From: an uncultured Dehalococcoidia bacterium
Lineage (GTDB): Bacteria; Chloroflexota; Dehalococcoidia; Lucifugimonadales; UBA1123
Reading direction: 5' to 3'
Assembly: GCA_958296105.1 (NCBI GenBank)
Contig: OY282441.1
Location: 655,800 to 719,799 of the forward strand
DNA length: 64,000 bases
Numbering within the stretch: position 1 is the stretch's first letter; every line of letters begins with the position of its first letter. Below the pieces are notes generated by a model that ran no database searches, was not told where the DNA came from, and saw only the letters and a program-made list of their open reading frames with translations. This document shows, piece by piece, positions 29,491 to 40,837 of this stretch. Made by a program: the position numbers and the translations under genes.

Positions 29491-29877
29491 CATATCCTGA
29501 AGGTGGTCGTGGCTCTTGATCTGCTGTAGGGTGACGGGCTTGTGGAACTTGTTCTCGGCTCTGATGTCCACCATGTACCAGATGGGATTGTCGGGGGCGC
29601 TGCGGGGGTCGTGATGGTCGGAGTTTGGGTCCCAGGCGGTGAAGTCGGGATAGCCTGCCTTGACGACTATGGCGTATCCCACCACCGCGTTGGGCTTGGA
29701 GTTGGAGTGGTAGAACAGGACGCCGTCTCCGACCTGCATGTCGTCGCGCATGGTGTTGCGCGCGGTGTAGTTGCGCACGCCGTCCCACTCTGCGATGCGC
29801 TCTTCTTCTTTCAGCAGGTCGTCGTACGAGTAGACGCCCGGTTCGGACTTCATCAGCCAGAATCTGCGTTCGGGCAT
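29404..29877 (-). CDS. EVE-domain protein
   Basis: This 157-residue protein is a single EVE domain (thymocyte nuclear protein 1/PUA-like). FWLMKSEPGVYSYDDL at the N-terminus, WDGVRNYTARNTMR and GDGVLFYHSN are the characteristic segments. EVE domains bind modified bases in DNA or RNA, such as methylated or hypermodified cytosines, and are often linked to modification-dependent restriction. Here it stands alone, so a role in modified-nucleotide sensing is inferred from the family only. Confidence 0.93.
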   Translation of the reverse strand: MPERRFWLMKSEPGVYSYDDLLKEEERIAEWDGVRNYTARNTMRDDMQVGDGVLFYHSNSKPNAVVGYAIVVKAGYPDFTAWDPNSDHHDPRSAPDNPIWYMVDIRAENKFHKPVTLQQIKSHDHLQDMVLVKNSRLSVQPVTNRQWKIILTLGMSV

Positions 29878-29878
29878 T

Positions 29879-29990
29879 GGTCTCTCCTCAGCTTCAATTC
29901 GGATTCAGTGAAAGTTTCTCCTCTCAATGAAAATCAAAGGGAAGAACAAAGGTCTCTCCTCAGCTTCGATTCGGATTCAGTGAAAGGGCT
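29879..29990. repeat. Direct repeat between EVE and response-regulator genes
   Basis: GGTCTCTCCTCAGCTTC(A/G)ATTCGGATTCAGTGAAAG occurs at about 29879 and again at about 29952, filling the 118-base gap between the two genes. The copy adjoining the EVE start includes its GAGGAGAG ribosome-binding region (minus strand). Confidence 0.75.
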
Positions 29991-29995
29991 AGCGG

Positions 29996-30445
29996 CTACC
30001 GGTCGTCCGGGAGTGTGGAGACGTTGACCCAGTAGTCCAGCACGCTCTTGATCATGGAATTGAAGCGAACTCTGTCTATGGGCTTGTTGACGTAGCTGTT
30101 GGCGCGGAGGCCGTAGGAGTAGAGCAGGTCCTGCTGGGCGGTGGAGGTGGTCAGCACGACCACGGGGATCATGCCCAAGCTCTGGTCGGACTTGACCTCC
30201 GCCAGCACCTCGCGCCCGTCCATTCCGGGCAGGTTCAGGTCGAGCAGGATAAGGTCAGGCCTCGGGGCGTCTTGGTACTCCCCTTCCATTCTCAGGAACT
30301 CCATAGCCTCCTCGCCGTCTTCGGCGTGGTGAAGGCTGTGGTGAAACTCGGTGTCTCTGATGGCTTCCTGCGTAAGCCTGGCGTCGGCTGGGTTGTCCTC
30401 TACGAGGAGTATCTGAACGGGTCTTTCCTGACTGCCCAAGGTCAT
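29996..30445 (-). CDS. Response regulator (CheY/Rcp-like single receiver)
   Basis: This 149-residue stand-alone receiver domain has acidic-pocket residues in VEDNPADARL, the phosphoacceptor Asp69 in LILLDLNLPGMDG, Thr99/100 in VVVLTTS and Lys121 in YVNKPID. There is no output domain, so it signals by protein contact, as Rcp1-type regulators paired with phytochrome-like kinases do. The start at 30445 follows AGGAGG and overlaps the kinase stop by four bases (ATGA), making the two a translationally coupled pair. Confidence 0.93.
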   Translation of the reverse strand: MTLGSQERPVQILLVEDNPADARLTQEAIRDTEFHHSLHHAEDGEEAMEFLRMEGEYQDAPRPDLILLDLNLPGMDGREVLAEVKSDQSLGMIPVVVLTTSTAQQDLLYSYGLRANSYVNKPIDRVRFNSMIKSVLDYWVNVSTLPDDR

Positions 30446-32676
30446 CTCTTGGCCTCCTGTGACGTGGAAATCGTAAAGTGGAAGGTCGAGCCTTTGCCGA
30501 CTTCTGACTCGACCCATATCCTGCCGCCGTGCCGCTCCACTATCTTGGCGCAGAATGCCAGCCCTATGCCGGCTCCCGGATACTTGCTTCGCTTGTGCGC
30601 TCTCTTGAACATGCCGAATACGCGCTCTTGGTAGCGGGCGCGTATGCCGATTCCGTTGTCGGATACGGAGAACTGCCAAGCGTCTTCGCCGCGTGTGGAT
30701 GATACGTGAACTACGGGCGCACAGTCATCTTGTCTGAACTTGATCGCGTTGGCGATGAGGTTCTCCAGCAGGTGCGCTATCTGCACGGGGTCTCCGATCA
30801 CCTCGGGGAGGGGGTCGGACGTTATACGCGCCTGAGACTCCTTTATGGAGACGTCCAGATCGGCTATGGCGTTGGCGAGCGCGCTGTTGCAGTCGGTCGG
30901 CTCGAAGGGGTTGCCGTGCGACTCCATCTTGGAGTAGTCGAGCAGGGCTTCGATGAGCGTTCTCATGCGGTGGACGGCGTCTATGGTGAATCCGATGAAG
31001 TCTCTGGCGTCCTGATCCAGCTCGTCGGCGTATCGCTCTTCGAGCAGGTGTACGTAGCCGGCGATGACGCGCAGCGGCTCCTGCAGGTCGTGTGAGGCGA
31101 TGTAGGCGAACTGCTCCAGCTCGGCGTTGGAGCGCACCAGCTCCTCCGCCTGTCGCTGAAGCTCTCTGTCTGCCTCTACGGTCTCGGCGTGCAGCTGGGA
31201 GCTTGCTATGGCGCCGGCGACCTGCGCGGCGATCAGCTCGGCTACCTCGATGTCGCGCGGGGTGTAGACGTCCGAGCTGAGCGAGCGGAAGTTCAGTGTT
31301 CCTATGACGACTCCCTGATAGAACAGCGGCACGCTCAGGAACGAGCGCAGGCCGGCGTCGTACTCGCGTTCGAGTCCGGGGTACTTCTCCAGGGTTGCCT
31401 CTCTGGTGGTGGCGTGGAACACGCCTGCGCGCCGACTTAGGCGGGTCTCGTCTGTGAACGTTCCTGCCAACGGTGTGGTGTTGCCCACGCTGCGGCCGGG
31501 AACCTGCGCTCCAAAGACGTAGGCTGTCTGGAAGTCGGTGGTCTCATCGTGAACTAGGTTGATGGATATGCGGTCGAACGGGATGAGGTGGCGCGCCTGC
31601 TCGGCGAAGCCGGCGTAGACCTGCTCGATTTCGAGCGAGGACGATATCACTCTGCCGATGGCGGCGAGGGCGGCGTTCTGGGCGGCGAGTCTGGTCGCCT
31701 CCGCTTCGGCGGCGACGTGCTGGGCGTAGAGCTGGGAGCTGGCTATGGCTGGGGCGATCTGGTCGGCGACCTTCCTTATCAGGTCGAGGTGGTGGAAGTT
31801 GTAGGCGTTGGCGTCCAGAGAGCGCAGGTGAAGGACGCCCAACACTTCGTTTCTGAACAGAATGGGTGATTCGATTACGGACTTGAGGCCGGAGCGCACC
31901 ATCTTGGGGAAGCGCGCGTGTATCTCGTCTAGGTCGCCCTGGAAGATGATCGCTTCGCGTGTTTCCAAAGCGTGGCCCATCGTGGTGCCTTCCACTGGGA
32001 TGCTTACTCCGCGCTCGCGGCCCGGGGCGTAGACGCCGAGTACGTATTCGTTTCTGAATGTCTGCGATTCGCGGTCGTACATGCTGATGGCGATGCGGTC
32101 GAAGGGGATGAGCCGCCTTACCTGAGTGGCGAAGCCTTCATACACGTCGTCTATATCAAGAGACGAGGTTATTATTCTGCCGACCTCTGCGAGAAGGGCG
32201 TTCTCGTCCGCCAGAAGCTCTGCCTCAGCGGTCGCCGCCTCCAAAGCTCTCTGCGCCGCCATCTCCTGAGTGACGTCGTCGGAGTAGACGCTGATCTGAT
32301 CGGAGTCTTCTGAGATGACCACTTTCTGGCTGAAGGTTCTGTCGCCCACGCGCACCTCGCGGGTGACGGACTCGGCGCCGGAGCGCTTCATTTCGTCTGC
32401 GACGTCTCGGACGCCTTCGAGCAGGGGATGTCTGAAGCCGAGCAGGTCGAGGGTCGGGAACATGTCTCTGGCGGCGTTGCTGCGGTAGGCGACGGCGCCA
32501 TCGAATTCGATCTCTACGACTGCGCTGGGGCTGTGATCCGCCAGCGCAGCGAGGCGCGCGAGAACGCTGCTGACTCGTCTGTGCGCGCTCTCGGCGGCTT
32601 CGAGCTCTGCGATGCGCCTGTGAGCCGCTTCCAGCTGCTGCTGGATCGGGCTGTGGAGGACGTGCTGACTATTCAC
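30442..32676 (-). CDS. PAS-GAF-GAF sensor histidine kinase
   Basis: This soluble histidine kinase has about 744 residues. In order it has a coiled coil, a PAS domain (about 40-140), two GAF domains (about 165-310 and 330-480), and a HisKA dimerisation domain with the phospho-His near residue 528 (YIASHDLQEPLRV). The ATPase domain follows (ENLIANAIKF, SVSDNGIGI, GAGIGLAFCAKIVE). No membrane helix is visible. The GAF domains resemble each other, but no obvious chromophore Cys can be assigned. I chose GTG 32676 because GGAG lies nine bases upstream; the in-frame GTG at 32703 lacks such a site and overlaps a divergent promoter. Confidence 0.93.
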   Translation of the reverse strand: MNSQHVLHSPIQQQLEAAHRRIAELEAAESAHRRVSSVLARLAALADHSPSAVVEIEFDGAVAYRSNAARDMFPTLDLLGFRHPLLEGVRDVADEMKRSGAESVTREVRVGDRTFSQKVVISEDSDQISVYSDDVTQEMAAQRALEAATAEAELLADENALLAEVGRIITSSLDIDDVYEGFATQVRRLIPFDRIAISMYDRESQTFRNEYVLGVYAPGRERGVSIPVEGTTMGHALETREAIIFQGDLDEIHARFPKMVRSGLKSVIESPILFRNEVLGVLHLRSLDANAYNFHHLDLIRKVADQIAPAIASSQLYAQHVAAEAEATRLAAQNAALAAIGRVISSSLEIEQVYAGFAEQARHLIPFDRISINLVHDETTDFQTAYVFGAQVPGRSVGNTTPLAGTFTDETRLSRRAGVFHATTREATLEKYPGLEREYDAGLRSFLSVPLFYQGVVIGTLNFRSLSSDVYTPRDIEVAELIAAQVAGAIASSQLHAETVEADRELQRQAEELVRSNAELEQFAYIASHDLQEPLRVIAGYVHLLEERYADELDQDARDFIGFTIDAVHRMRTLIEALLDYSKMESHGNPFEPTDCNSALANAIADLDVSIKESQARITSDPLPEVIGDPVQIAHLLENLIANAIKFRQDDCAPVVHVSSTRGEDAWQFSVSDNGIGIRARYQERVFGMFKRAHKRSKYPGAGIGLAFCAKIVERHGGRIWVESEVGKGSTFHFTISTSQEAKR

Positions 32677-32696
32677 TGATGCAAGCTCCAGATTCG

Positions 32697-32726
32697 TTGA
32701 CACCCCGCGAGGGGGAACGCTAAACT
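32697..32726 (+). promoter_or_regulatory. Promoter of the cytidylate-kinase-like gene
   Basis: Consensus TTGACA (32697-32702), an 18-base spacer and TAAACT (32721-32726) lie about 143 bases upstream of the start at 32869, in the divergent gap from the histidine kinase. Confidence 0.5.
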
Positions 32727-32868
32727 TTGCGCGCTTGGCCGATGGGATGCTGGCTGTCGCCGGCGACTATCGAGCTTGGGCGCGAAGATCGGCAAGGGCG
32801 CCGCAAAGGTCTAGTCTGCATTATTACTTTTCGACGGCTGAGGGCGCAAGTACGGAGCGAGGTTAGAT

Positions 32869-33609
32869 ATGGCCGTTATAGCGACTGGGGGGCTGTCAGG
32901 GGGCGGGGGGCGCTTTCTGGGGCCCGAGCTTTCGAGGCGAATCGACGCGGACTACGTGGACAGGCTGATTCTGTCGAACGTGGCGCGCGAGCTTCAGGCG
33001 ACGGTCGAGGCGCTCGATCAGAGGGAGCGGCGGCCTGCGACTCGCACGGAGCGGTTCTCTCGGATCATCCAGAGGATCATGGAGCGCACGGCGTACACGG
33101 GGGGCGGGCCAGACCCGTACTTCGGCACGGTGTATCCCGAGTTCCTGGTCTCGGAGTACGACGAGCTGCCGACTCTCGTAGCCACTCGAGGCCACGAGAT
33201 AGACGACGATGCCTACATCGCGGCGATCAGGAACGTGATAGAGGACCTGGCGAGCGGCAACAACGTTGTGATAGTCGGGCGCGGCGCGCACATCATCTTG
33301 GAAGACAACCCGAACGTGCTTCGCGTGGGGCTGATAGCCACGTTCGAGGACAGGGTGGAACGGGTGATGGTGCGCGAGAGGATGGGGAGAAGTGAGGCGG
33401 AGGAGGCGATAGCGGCAAGGGACGCGGCGCGTCTGCAATACTTCCAGCGCTTCTTCGAGATAGACGATCCAGACTCTGCGGATCACTACCACCTAGTCAT
33501 CAACACCAGTGAGATGAATCTCGACGCCGCAGCGGACATCATCATACGGGCGTCCGAGGAGCTGGAGCTGGGCAGGCTGTCGAGGCACGCCTTCAGGGTG
33601 GAGCCGTAG
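32869..33609 (+). CDS. Cytidylate kinase-like family protein
   Basis: This 246-residue protein resembles the cytidylate-kinase-like family PF13189. It has a glycine-rich loop (IATGGLSGGGGRFLGPELSRR) in place of a canonical GxxGxGK[ST] P-loop, then ADYVDRLILSNVA and the nucleotide-fold core VVIVGRGAHIILED and VGLIATFEDRVERV. The missing P-loop lysine suggests altered nucleotide use or loss of kinase activity. A conventional cmk lies at the left edge of the window, so this is a second, divergent family member. Its substrate is unknown. Confidence 0.82.
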   Translation: MAVIATGGLSGGGGRFLGPELSRRIDADYVDRLILSNVARELQATVEALDQRERRPATRTERFSRIIQRIMERTAYTGGGPDPYFGTVYPEFLVSEYDELPTLVATRGHEIDDDAYIAAIRNVIEDLASGNNVVIVGRGAHIILEDNPNVLRVGLIATFEDRVERVMVRERMGRSEAEEAIAARDAARLQYFQRFFEIDDPDSADHYHLVINTSEMNLDAAADIIIRASEELELGRLSRHAFRVEP

Positions 33610-33777
33610 GCTGCGCGGCTGGCTGGGGAATGCGCCTATACTCCTCATCATAATCATCATCATCATAAAGGCATAAAGGCATAAAGGCTATGTCATAAAG
33701 GCTGGTATATGCTGTGGGCGTGACGCCGCTTCCAGATACGGGCGGCTGCCTGCGCCAAGAGCTTACTACTATAGGGC

Positions 33778-34614
33778 TTACCGCCAGGAGCTTACTACTA
33801 TGGGCTTTCCCGTCTCCGGGTGGCTCAGGACGCTGACGCGCGCGCCGTATGCCTTCGCTATGTTTTCGGGTGTGATCAGCTCGGCGGGCGCGCCCTCCGC
33901 CAGCACGGTTCCATCGCACATCAGGGCTATGCGGTCGCAGAACTGGGCGGCGAGGGTCAGATCGTGTACGGCGGCGATGACGGTCTTTCCGGACAGCGCC
34001 TGTCGGCGCAGTGTATCCATGATAGCGGGCTGGTAGGCGAGGTCGAGGTTGGCGGTGGGCTCGTCGAGAAGCAGGGCGGGCGTCTGCTGAGCGAGCGCAA
34101 GCGCGACGGCGACTCTCTGCCTCTCGCCGCCGGACAGCCGATCCACGTGCCTATCCGCCAGACGCTCGGAGTCGGTCATTCGCATGGCTTCGAGCGCGAT
34201 GGACAGGTCTTCGGCGCTCTCCCACGAAAGGGTTCCGAGGTGCGGGTTGCGTCCCATCAGCACGACTTCGACGGCGGCGGTGGCGGGGGGCAGGTCGGGG
34301 TCTTGGGGAACGACGGCGACGAGGGCGGCGCGTCTGCGCGCGGGCAGTGACGCGATGTCCACGCCTCCGACTCGCACGGAGCCGCGCGCGGGCTTCATCG
34401 TGCCTGCCATCAGCTTGAGCAGGGTCGACTTGCCCACTCCGTTGGGGCCCGCTATGGCGGTGAAGCTGCCGGGCTTGGCGTGGAGATTCACTCCCGAGAG
34501 GACGCGCCTATCTCCGTAGGACGCCCACACGTCATCTATGGCGATCCCGCTGGCGGGGTCGTGTTCGGGACGGGGGAGGCGCGGGCGCGCGAGCTCGAGA
34601 AGGGAGCGGATCAC
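33778..34614 (-). CDS. btuD: ABC transporter ATP-binding protein (BtuD/FecE type)
   Basis: This 278-residue ATPase has Walker A GPNGVGKS (56-63), the Q-loop VPQDPDLPP, the ABC signature LSGGERQR, Walker B ALLLDEPTANLDL and the switch His in AAVHDLTLA. It powers the adjacent BtuC/FecD-type permease. The GTG at 34614 overlaps the permease stop (GTGA). Iron-siderophore and B12 importers share this fold. The cobalamin riboswitch in front of the operon argues for vitamin B12 or another corrinoid as substrate. Confidence 0.93.
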   Translation of the reverse strand: MIRSLLELARPRLPRPEHDPASGIAIDDVWASYGDRRVLSGVNLHAKPGSFTAIAGPNGVGKSTLLKLMAGTMKPARGSVRVGGVDIASLPARRRAALVAVVPQDPDLPPATAAVEVVLMGRNPHLGTLSWESAEDLSIALEAMRMTDSERLADRHVDRLSGGERQRVAVALALAQQTPALLLDEPTANLDLAYQPAIMDTLRRQALSGKTVIAAVHDLTLAAQFCDRIALMCDGTVLAEGAPAELITPENIAKAYGARVSVLSHPETGKPIVVSSWR

Positions 34615-35708
34615 GTGATGCTCCTGCGGCGGCGCATCAGCACGTAGAGGAAGAACGGCGCGCCGCAGAATGCGGTTACGATTCCGACCGGAAGCTCTCC
34701 GGGGCTGACGACGGTTCGCGCCACGAGGTCCGCCAGCACCAAGAAGGCGGCTCCGACGAGGCCGGACATGGGGAGTATGAACCTGTAATCGACGCCCCAC
34801 AGCAGCCTGACGGCGTGGGGGGCGACGAGGCCTACGAATCCGATCAGTCCGCTGAATGATACGGCGGCGGCGGTGGCGAGGGTGGCGGCGGCGATGAGCA
34901 GGAGCTTCGCCTTCTCCACCTCTACGCCGAGCATGGCGGCGTGTTCCTCGCTGAGCTGCATGACGTTGAGGATTCGGGCGAGGGCGATGATGACTGCCAA
35001 ACTGGGGGCTAGGTACATGAGGGCGGCTGCGCTGTCGCTCCACTCGGCGGCTATGAAGCTGCCGAGCAGCCAGCTGATGACGGGGCGCAGGTCTGGATCG
35101 CTTCTTATCATCAGCAGGCTGGTTACGGAGCCGGCGAGGGCGGATATGGCGACGCCTGCCAATATCAGGGTGGCAAGGGGGGTTCCGGCGGCGCTTCTGG
35201 CGATGGAGTATGCCGCAGACACAGCGGCGATGCCGCCGGCGAACGCGGCGATGGGCAGCATGGCGACGCCGCCAACGACGAGGGGGAAGCCAGTCAGCAA
35301 GACGAGGGTTGCGCCGAGTCCGGCGCCGGACGCCACGCCCACTAGGTAAGGGTCTGCGAGCGGGTTCTTGAACAAGCCCTGATAGGCGGCTCCGGCGATG
35401 GCGAGTCCGCCGCCAACGAGCGCGGCCAGGGCGACTCTCGGCAGCCTGAGATGCCACAGTATCGTATCCCACGAGGCGGGAACGTCGGGGGGCGATGCGG
35501 CGCCCGTCATTCTAGCGGCGAGTATGTCGAGCAGCGCGCCAAGTGGAATATCCACGGATCCGCGGCTGGCGGCGAGCATGGCGGCGGCGGCGAGCGCCAA
35601 TCCGCCAGCTAGCAGTCTCCACCACGGATAGCGAAGACCGACCAAGCGGGATGCGAGGTCGGCGGCGGCGGCGGGCGCGGGCGGGCGGCGGCGCGTCTGT
35701 CTTGCCAC
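34611..35708 (-). CDS. btuC: ABC transporter permease (BtuC/FecCD family)
   Basis: This 365-residue integral membrane protein has about ten helices and the family segments GALLDILAAR, GLFKNPLADPYLVGVASGAGLGA, GFVGLVAPHAVRLLWG and GELPVGIVTAFCGAPFFLYVLMRRR. It forms the membrane channel of the importer. The gene lies between the binding protein (gap of six bases) and the ATPase (4-base overlap), so btuF-btuC-btuD form one operon. The first 30 residues are rich in Arg, Pro and Ala and precede helix 1. Confidence 0.94.
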   Translation of the reverse strand: MARQTRRRPPAPAAAADLASRLVGLRYPWWRLLAGGLALAAAAMLAASRGSVDIPLGALLDILAARMTGAASPPDVPASWDTILWHLRLPRVALAALVGGGLAIAGAAYQGLFKNPLADPYLVGVASGAGLGATLVLLTGFPLVVGGVAMLPIAAFAGGIAAVSAAYSIARSAAGTPLATLILAGVAISALAGSVTSLLMIRSDPDLRPVISWLLGSFIAAEWSDSAAALMYLAPSLAVIIALARILNVMQLSEEHAAMLGVEVEKAKLLLIAAATLATAAAVSFSGLIGFVGLVAPHAVRLLWGVDYRFILPMSGLVGAAFLVLADLVARTVVSPGELPVGIVTAFCGAPFFLYVLMRRRRSIT

Positions 35709-35714
35709 GTTCGC

Positions 35715-36821
35715 CTACCTGAACAGGCCGGGGTACACGAGCCGCGCCAGCTCTTCGACTCCCTCTACGAACCTGGGGCTGGCGACGGACAGGGCGTTGG
35801 AGGAGATGGAGACTATCGCGCCGTTCCTGACGGCGCGAACGTTGGCGAAGGCGGGGTCGGTCGTAAACTGCTCGGCGCTGGAGGAGATGATTATAGTCGG
35901 GTCGCTCTCTACGATCACCTCCGGGCTGATCTGGGCGTATCCCTGTATGTCCGCCGCCACGTTCTCCAGCTTCAGCAGGTCGAACACCTCCTGCATGAGG
36001 GTTCCCTGTCCGGGTGTCCAGTAGCCTCCGACGTCCTGAAAGACGATGGGGCCTGCGCCGATGGGGGACATGGTCTCCTCTACCCGGGCGACTCTAGCCT
36101 CGAATTCGAGCGCGACCTTCTCGGCAGAGTCCGGGCTGCCGACTATCATGCCCCACATTCTGATTCTGTCGGCGATCTGGATGAAGTCGTCGGACAGGGT
36201 GGGCATGTACAGGGCATGGAGGCCGGCGCGCTCCAAGTCTTCGGTGAACCTGTCGAAGAAGATGAAGACGAGGTCCGGCTCCAAAGCGACTATGGCTTCC
36301 ATGTCCATATCGAAGGCGTCTCCCACGCGCGGGATCGACTCCGCCTCGGGGGGGTAGTCCACGAAGGAGTGGGTGGCGATTATGCGGTGTCCCTCGCCTA
36401 TGGCGAAGAGTATCTCGACGAGGGCGGAATCGAACGCCACGATTTTCTGGGGCGGCTCGTGGAAGGTGATCTCTCGTCCCTCGCCGTCCGTCACGGTCAC
36501 GGGGAAGACGGCAGGTATGGGGGTCGGCTGGGCTGGGGCGGCGCGGGCGAGCGGGGGGGCCGAAGGTACGGCGCGGGGGGGCGGCGGGAGTGCAGCGAGA
36601 GCGGGCGGCGCGGGCGCGGCGGCGGCGGGCAAGGCGGGCTGAACGGACTGCGCAGGCGCGGCGGCGGCGGGCAAGGCGGGGGCCGGCGGCGCGGGCGGTC
36701 GAGGCTGCGACGGGGCGTCGGGGGCGTCGGCGGTACATCCAAGCGCGAGGGCGAGGGCGATGATGAGGGCGAGCGCCAAGATGGGGACGACTATCTTCGA
36801 CAACTGCTTCGGTGTGAACAC
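35715..36821 (-). CDS. btuF: Corrinoid/iron-type ABC transporter substrate-binding lipoprotein
   Basis: This 368-residue exported lipoprotein has a signal helix and lipobox (ALALALGC) followed by a roughly 75-residue linker rich in Pro and Ala with repeated ALPAAAAPA units. The substrate-binding domain of the BtuF/FepB family follows (KIVAFDSALVEILFAIGEG, IPRVGDAFDMDMEAIVALEPDLVF, ENVAADIQGYAQISPEVIVESDP). The GTG at 36821 follows GGAGGAGG by six bases; an upstream frame runs into the riboswitch and is not coding. The long Pro/Ala linker probably spaces the domain from the membrane. Confidence 0.93.
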   Translation of the reverse strand: MFTPKQLSKIVVPILALALIIALALALGCTADAPDAPSQPRPPAPPAPALPAAAAPAQSVQPALPAAAAPAPPALAALPPPPRAVPSAPPLARAAPAQPTPIPAVFPVTVTDGEGREITFHEPPQKIVAFDSALVEILFAIGEGHRIIATHSFVDYPPEAESIPRVGDAFDMDMEAIVALEPDLVFIFFDRFTEDLERAGLHALYMPTLSDDFIQIADRIRMWGMIVGSPDSAEKVALEFEARVARVEETMSPIGAGPIVFQDVGGYWTPGQGTLMQEVFDLLKLENVAADIQGYAQISPEVIVESDPTIIISSSAEQFTTDPAFANVRAVRNGAIVSISSNALSVASPRFVEGVEELARLVYPGLFR

Positions 36822-36868
36822 TTGCGCCTCCTCCACGTGGGAGGGCCTGCGAGAAGGCTGCAAAGAGA

Positions 36869-36897
36869 GACCCCGCTTCCAAAGAATGGGCGGGGTC
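36869..36897 (-). terminator. Terminator in the btuF leader (riboswitch expression platform)
   Basis: On the minus strand GACCCCGC pairs with GCGGGGTC across 13 bases and is followed by TCTCTTTG. It lies between the cobalamin aptamer and the btuF start, consistent with ligand-controlled premature termination. Confidence 0.75.
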
Positions 36898-36919
36898 GGT
36901 GCGGCTTGCGGGCTGCGCC

Positions 36920-37075
36920 CGTACCTTTCCTCGAAGGCCAAGACATCGACGGGAGCAGTGGACCGGGCTCGCTCCGACTGAATCGGGGCCTACCGTTGCG
37001 GGACAGCGCTGGACTTTGACCAGCTTCCTCTATCAAGCCCTGTGAAGGGCGCTCCCACCGTATGCGATTCGATTT
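36920..37075 (-). promoter_or_regulatory. Cobalamin riboswitch
   Basis: The leader RNA (minus strand) contains the aptamer landmarks in order: CGGTGGGAGCGCCCTTCACAGG, then GTCCAGCGCTGTCCCGCAACGGTAGG, then AGTCGGAGCGAGCCCGGTCCACTG. They match the CCCGCAACGG core and the AGTCxGG...CCACTG stretch of the cobalamin (B12) riboswitch. It sits upstream of the importer operon and is followed by a terminator hairpin. High B12 should switch the operon off. Confidence 0.85.
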
Positions 37076-37154
37076 TCGAACATGCCCGACCATCGGCGGG
37101 CAGGGTCAATGATGTACCGAGTGGGCGGGGGATGTCAAGTGACCGATTGGGGTG

Positions 37155-37215
37155 ATGTGGGGTGTCACCCTCTACCTAGCACTCTCCCTTCGAGGGAGGG
37201 GGGATTTCTGTAACG
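37155..37215. repeat. Palindromic repeat copy D
   Basis: A single CACCCTCTACCTAGCACTCTCC...AGGGAGGGGGGATTTCTGTAACGC element lies between the riboswitch and the gyrB leader. The surrounding 37076-37345 region shows no gene. Confidence 0.75.
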
Positions 37216-37300
37216 CGGAGGGGGGGCTTCCATTCGGTTGGAGAATCCCACGCCAGCGCGGGGGGATGACGGGATGGCGCTTCGCGCAAGTGTGAACTAG

Positions 37301-39775
<2,475 letters not shown>

Positions 39776-39811
39776 GGGGGCATGGGCTTGGGTCTGCCGC
39801 GCGCGCCGGCG

Positions 39812-40738
39812 CTAAGTCCACATGCCAGTGCTGAAGTAACGCTCGCCGATGTCGTTGAAGATGGTGACGACGTTTCCGGCTCTGGCTCGCTGCGCGGTGT
39901 GGATGGCTCCGAGCATGTACGCGCCGGAGCTTTGGCCGGCGAACAAGCCCTTCGAGGCGAGGGCCAAGGAGACGCCTCGGGCCTCGTCCACGTCTATGGG
40001 GAGCATCTCGTCGACTACGCTCTCATCGAGGGTGGCAGGGACGATGTGACCCTCTCCCAGCGGCTTCAGCCCCTCTACGCCGGGCCACTCGGGGGGGTTG
40101 ATTCCAACGACTCGTATGGATGGGTCATGCTCCTTGAGCCGCCGCCCCACTCCGCTGATGGTGCCGCCGGTGCCGACTCCGGCGACGAAGTGGGTTATGT
40201 CTGGGACCTGGCGGAGTATCTCCTCTGCGGTGGTGTCGTAGTGGGCGCGGGGGTTGTTCATGTTGGAGTACTGGTCGCACCAGAAGTAGCGGTCGGGCGC
40301 GCTCTCGAAGCGGCGTCTGACCTCGTGGAGGGTCTCGTCGTAGCCGAGCATCGGATCGGTGAAGATTATCTCGGCGCCGTGCGCGATGAGGCGCTTCTTG
40401 CGCTCCTCGCTGGCGTTCTCGGGCATGACGAGGGCGACTTTGTATCCCAGTGTGGCTGCGATCATCGCGTATGCGATGCCGGCGTTGCCGGACGTGGCGT
40501 CGAGAATCGTCTTCTGCGGGGTCAGGTCGCCGGACAGAATGGCTTCGACGAGCATCCGAAGGACGGGGCGATCCTTGATGGAGCCGCCGGGGTTCAGGTG
40601 TTCGTACTTGGCGAAGACGCGCGCCTCGCCGAGGTCGCGGCCAAGGTCTATCTCGGCGACGGGTGTGTTGCCTATCGCCTTCAGGGGCGGGTAGCTATCG
40701 ACAAATTCTAGAAACTCCCTGGAAGGAGCCAACTTCAT
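39812..40738 (-). CDS. Cysteine synthase family protein
   Basis: This PLP enzyme of about 308 residues is related to O-acetylserine sulfhydrylase and cystathionine beta-synthase. The Schiff-base Lys55 is in HLNPGGSIKDRP, followed by DATSGNAGIAYAMIA and the phosphate-binding GVGTGGTISGVG. It would make cysteine or a related thiol amino acid. The start is uncertain: ATG 40738 gives a typical N-terminus but its GAGG is unusually close, while an in-frame TTG at 40777 lacks a good site. It converges on gyrB with a 36-base gap. Confidence 0.88.
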   Translation of the reverse strand: MKLAPSREFLEFVDSYPPLKAIGNTPVAEIDLGRDLGEARVFAKYEHLNPGGSIKDRPVLRMLVEAILSGDLTPQKTILDATSGNAGIAYAMIAATLGYKVALVMPENASEERKKRLIAHGAEIIFTDPMLGYDETLHEVRRRFESAPDRYFWCDQYSNMNNPRAHYDTTAEEILRQVPDITHFVAGVGTGGTISGVGRRLKEHDPSIRVVGINPPEWPGVEGLKPLGEGHIVPATLDESVVDEMLPIDVDEARGVSLALASKGLFAGQSSGAYMLGAIHTAQRARAGNVVTIFNDIGERYFSTGMWT

Positions 40739-40837
40739 ACCTCGTTTGGCTAGTATCTGCCCAGAGGGTATGGGCAAGCCGTATGGAGTATATCCAGTTC
40801 GAGAAAGCGCGTCCAGTTGAGATGTCGCCTAGCCGTC

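Noticed and set aside
35709-36941. Longer btuF start at 36941
   Set aside because: That extension lies in the riboswitch terminator region; the GTG at 36821 has GGAGGAGG and a proper signal peptide.
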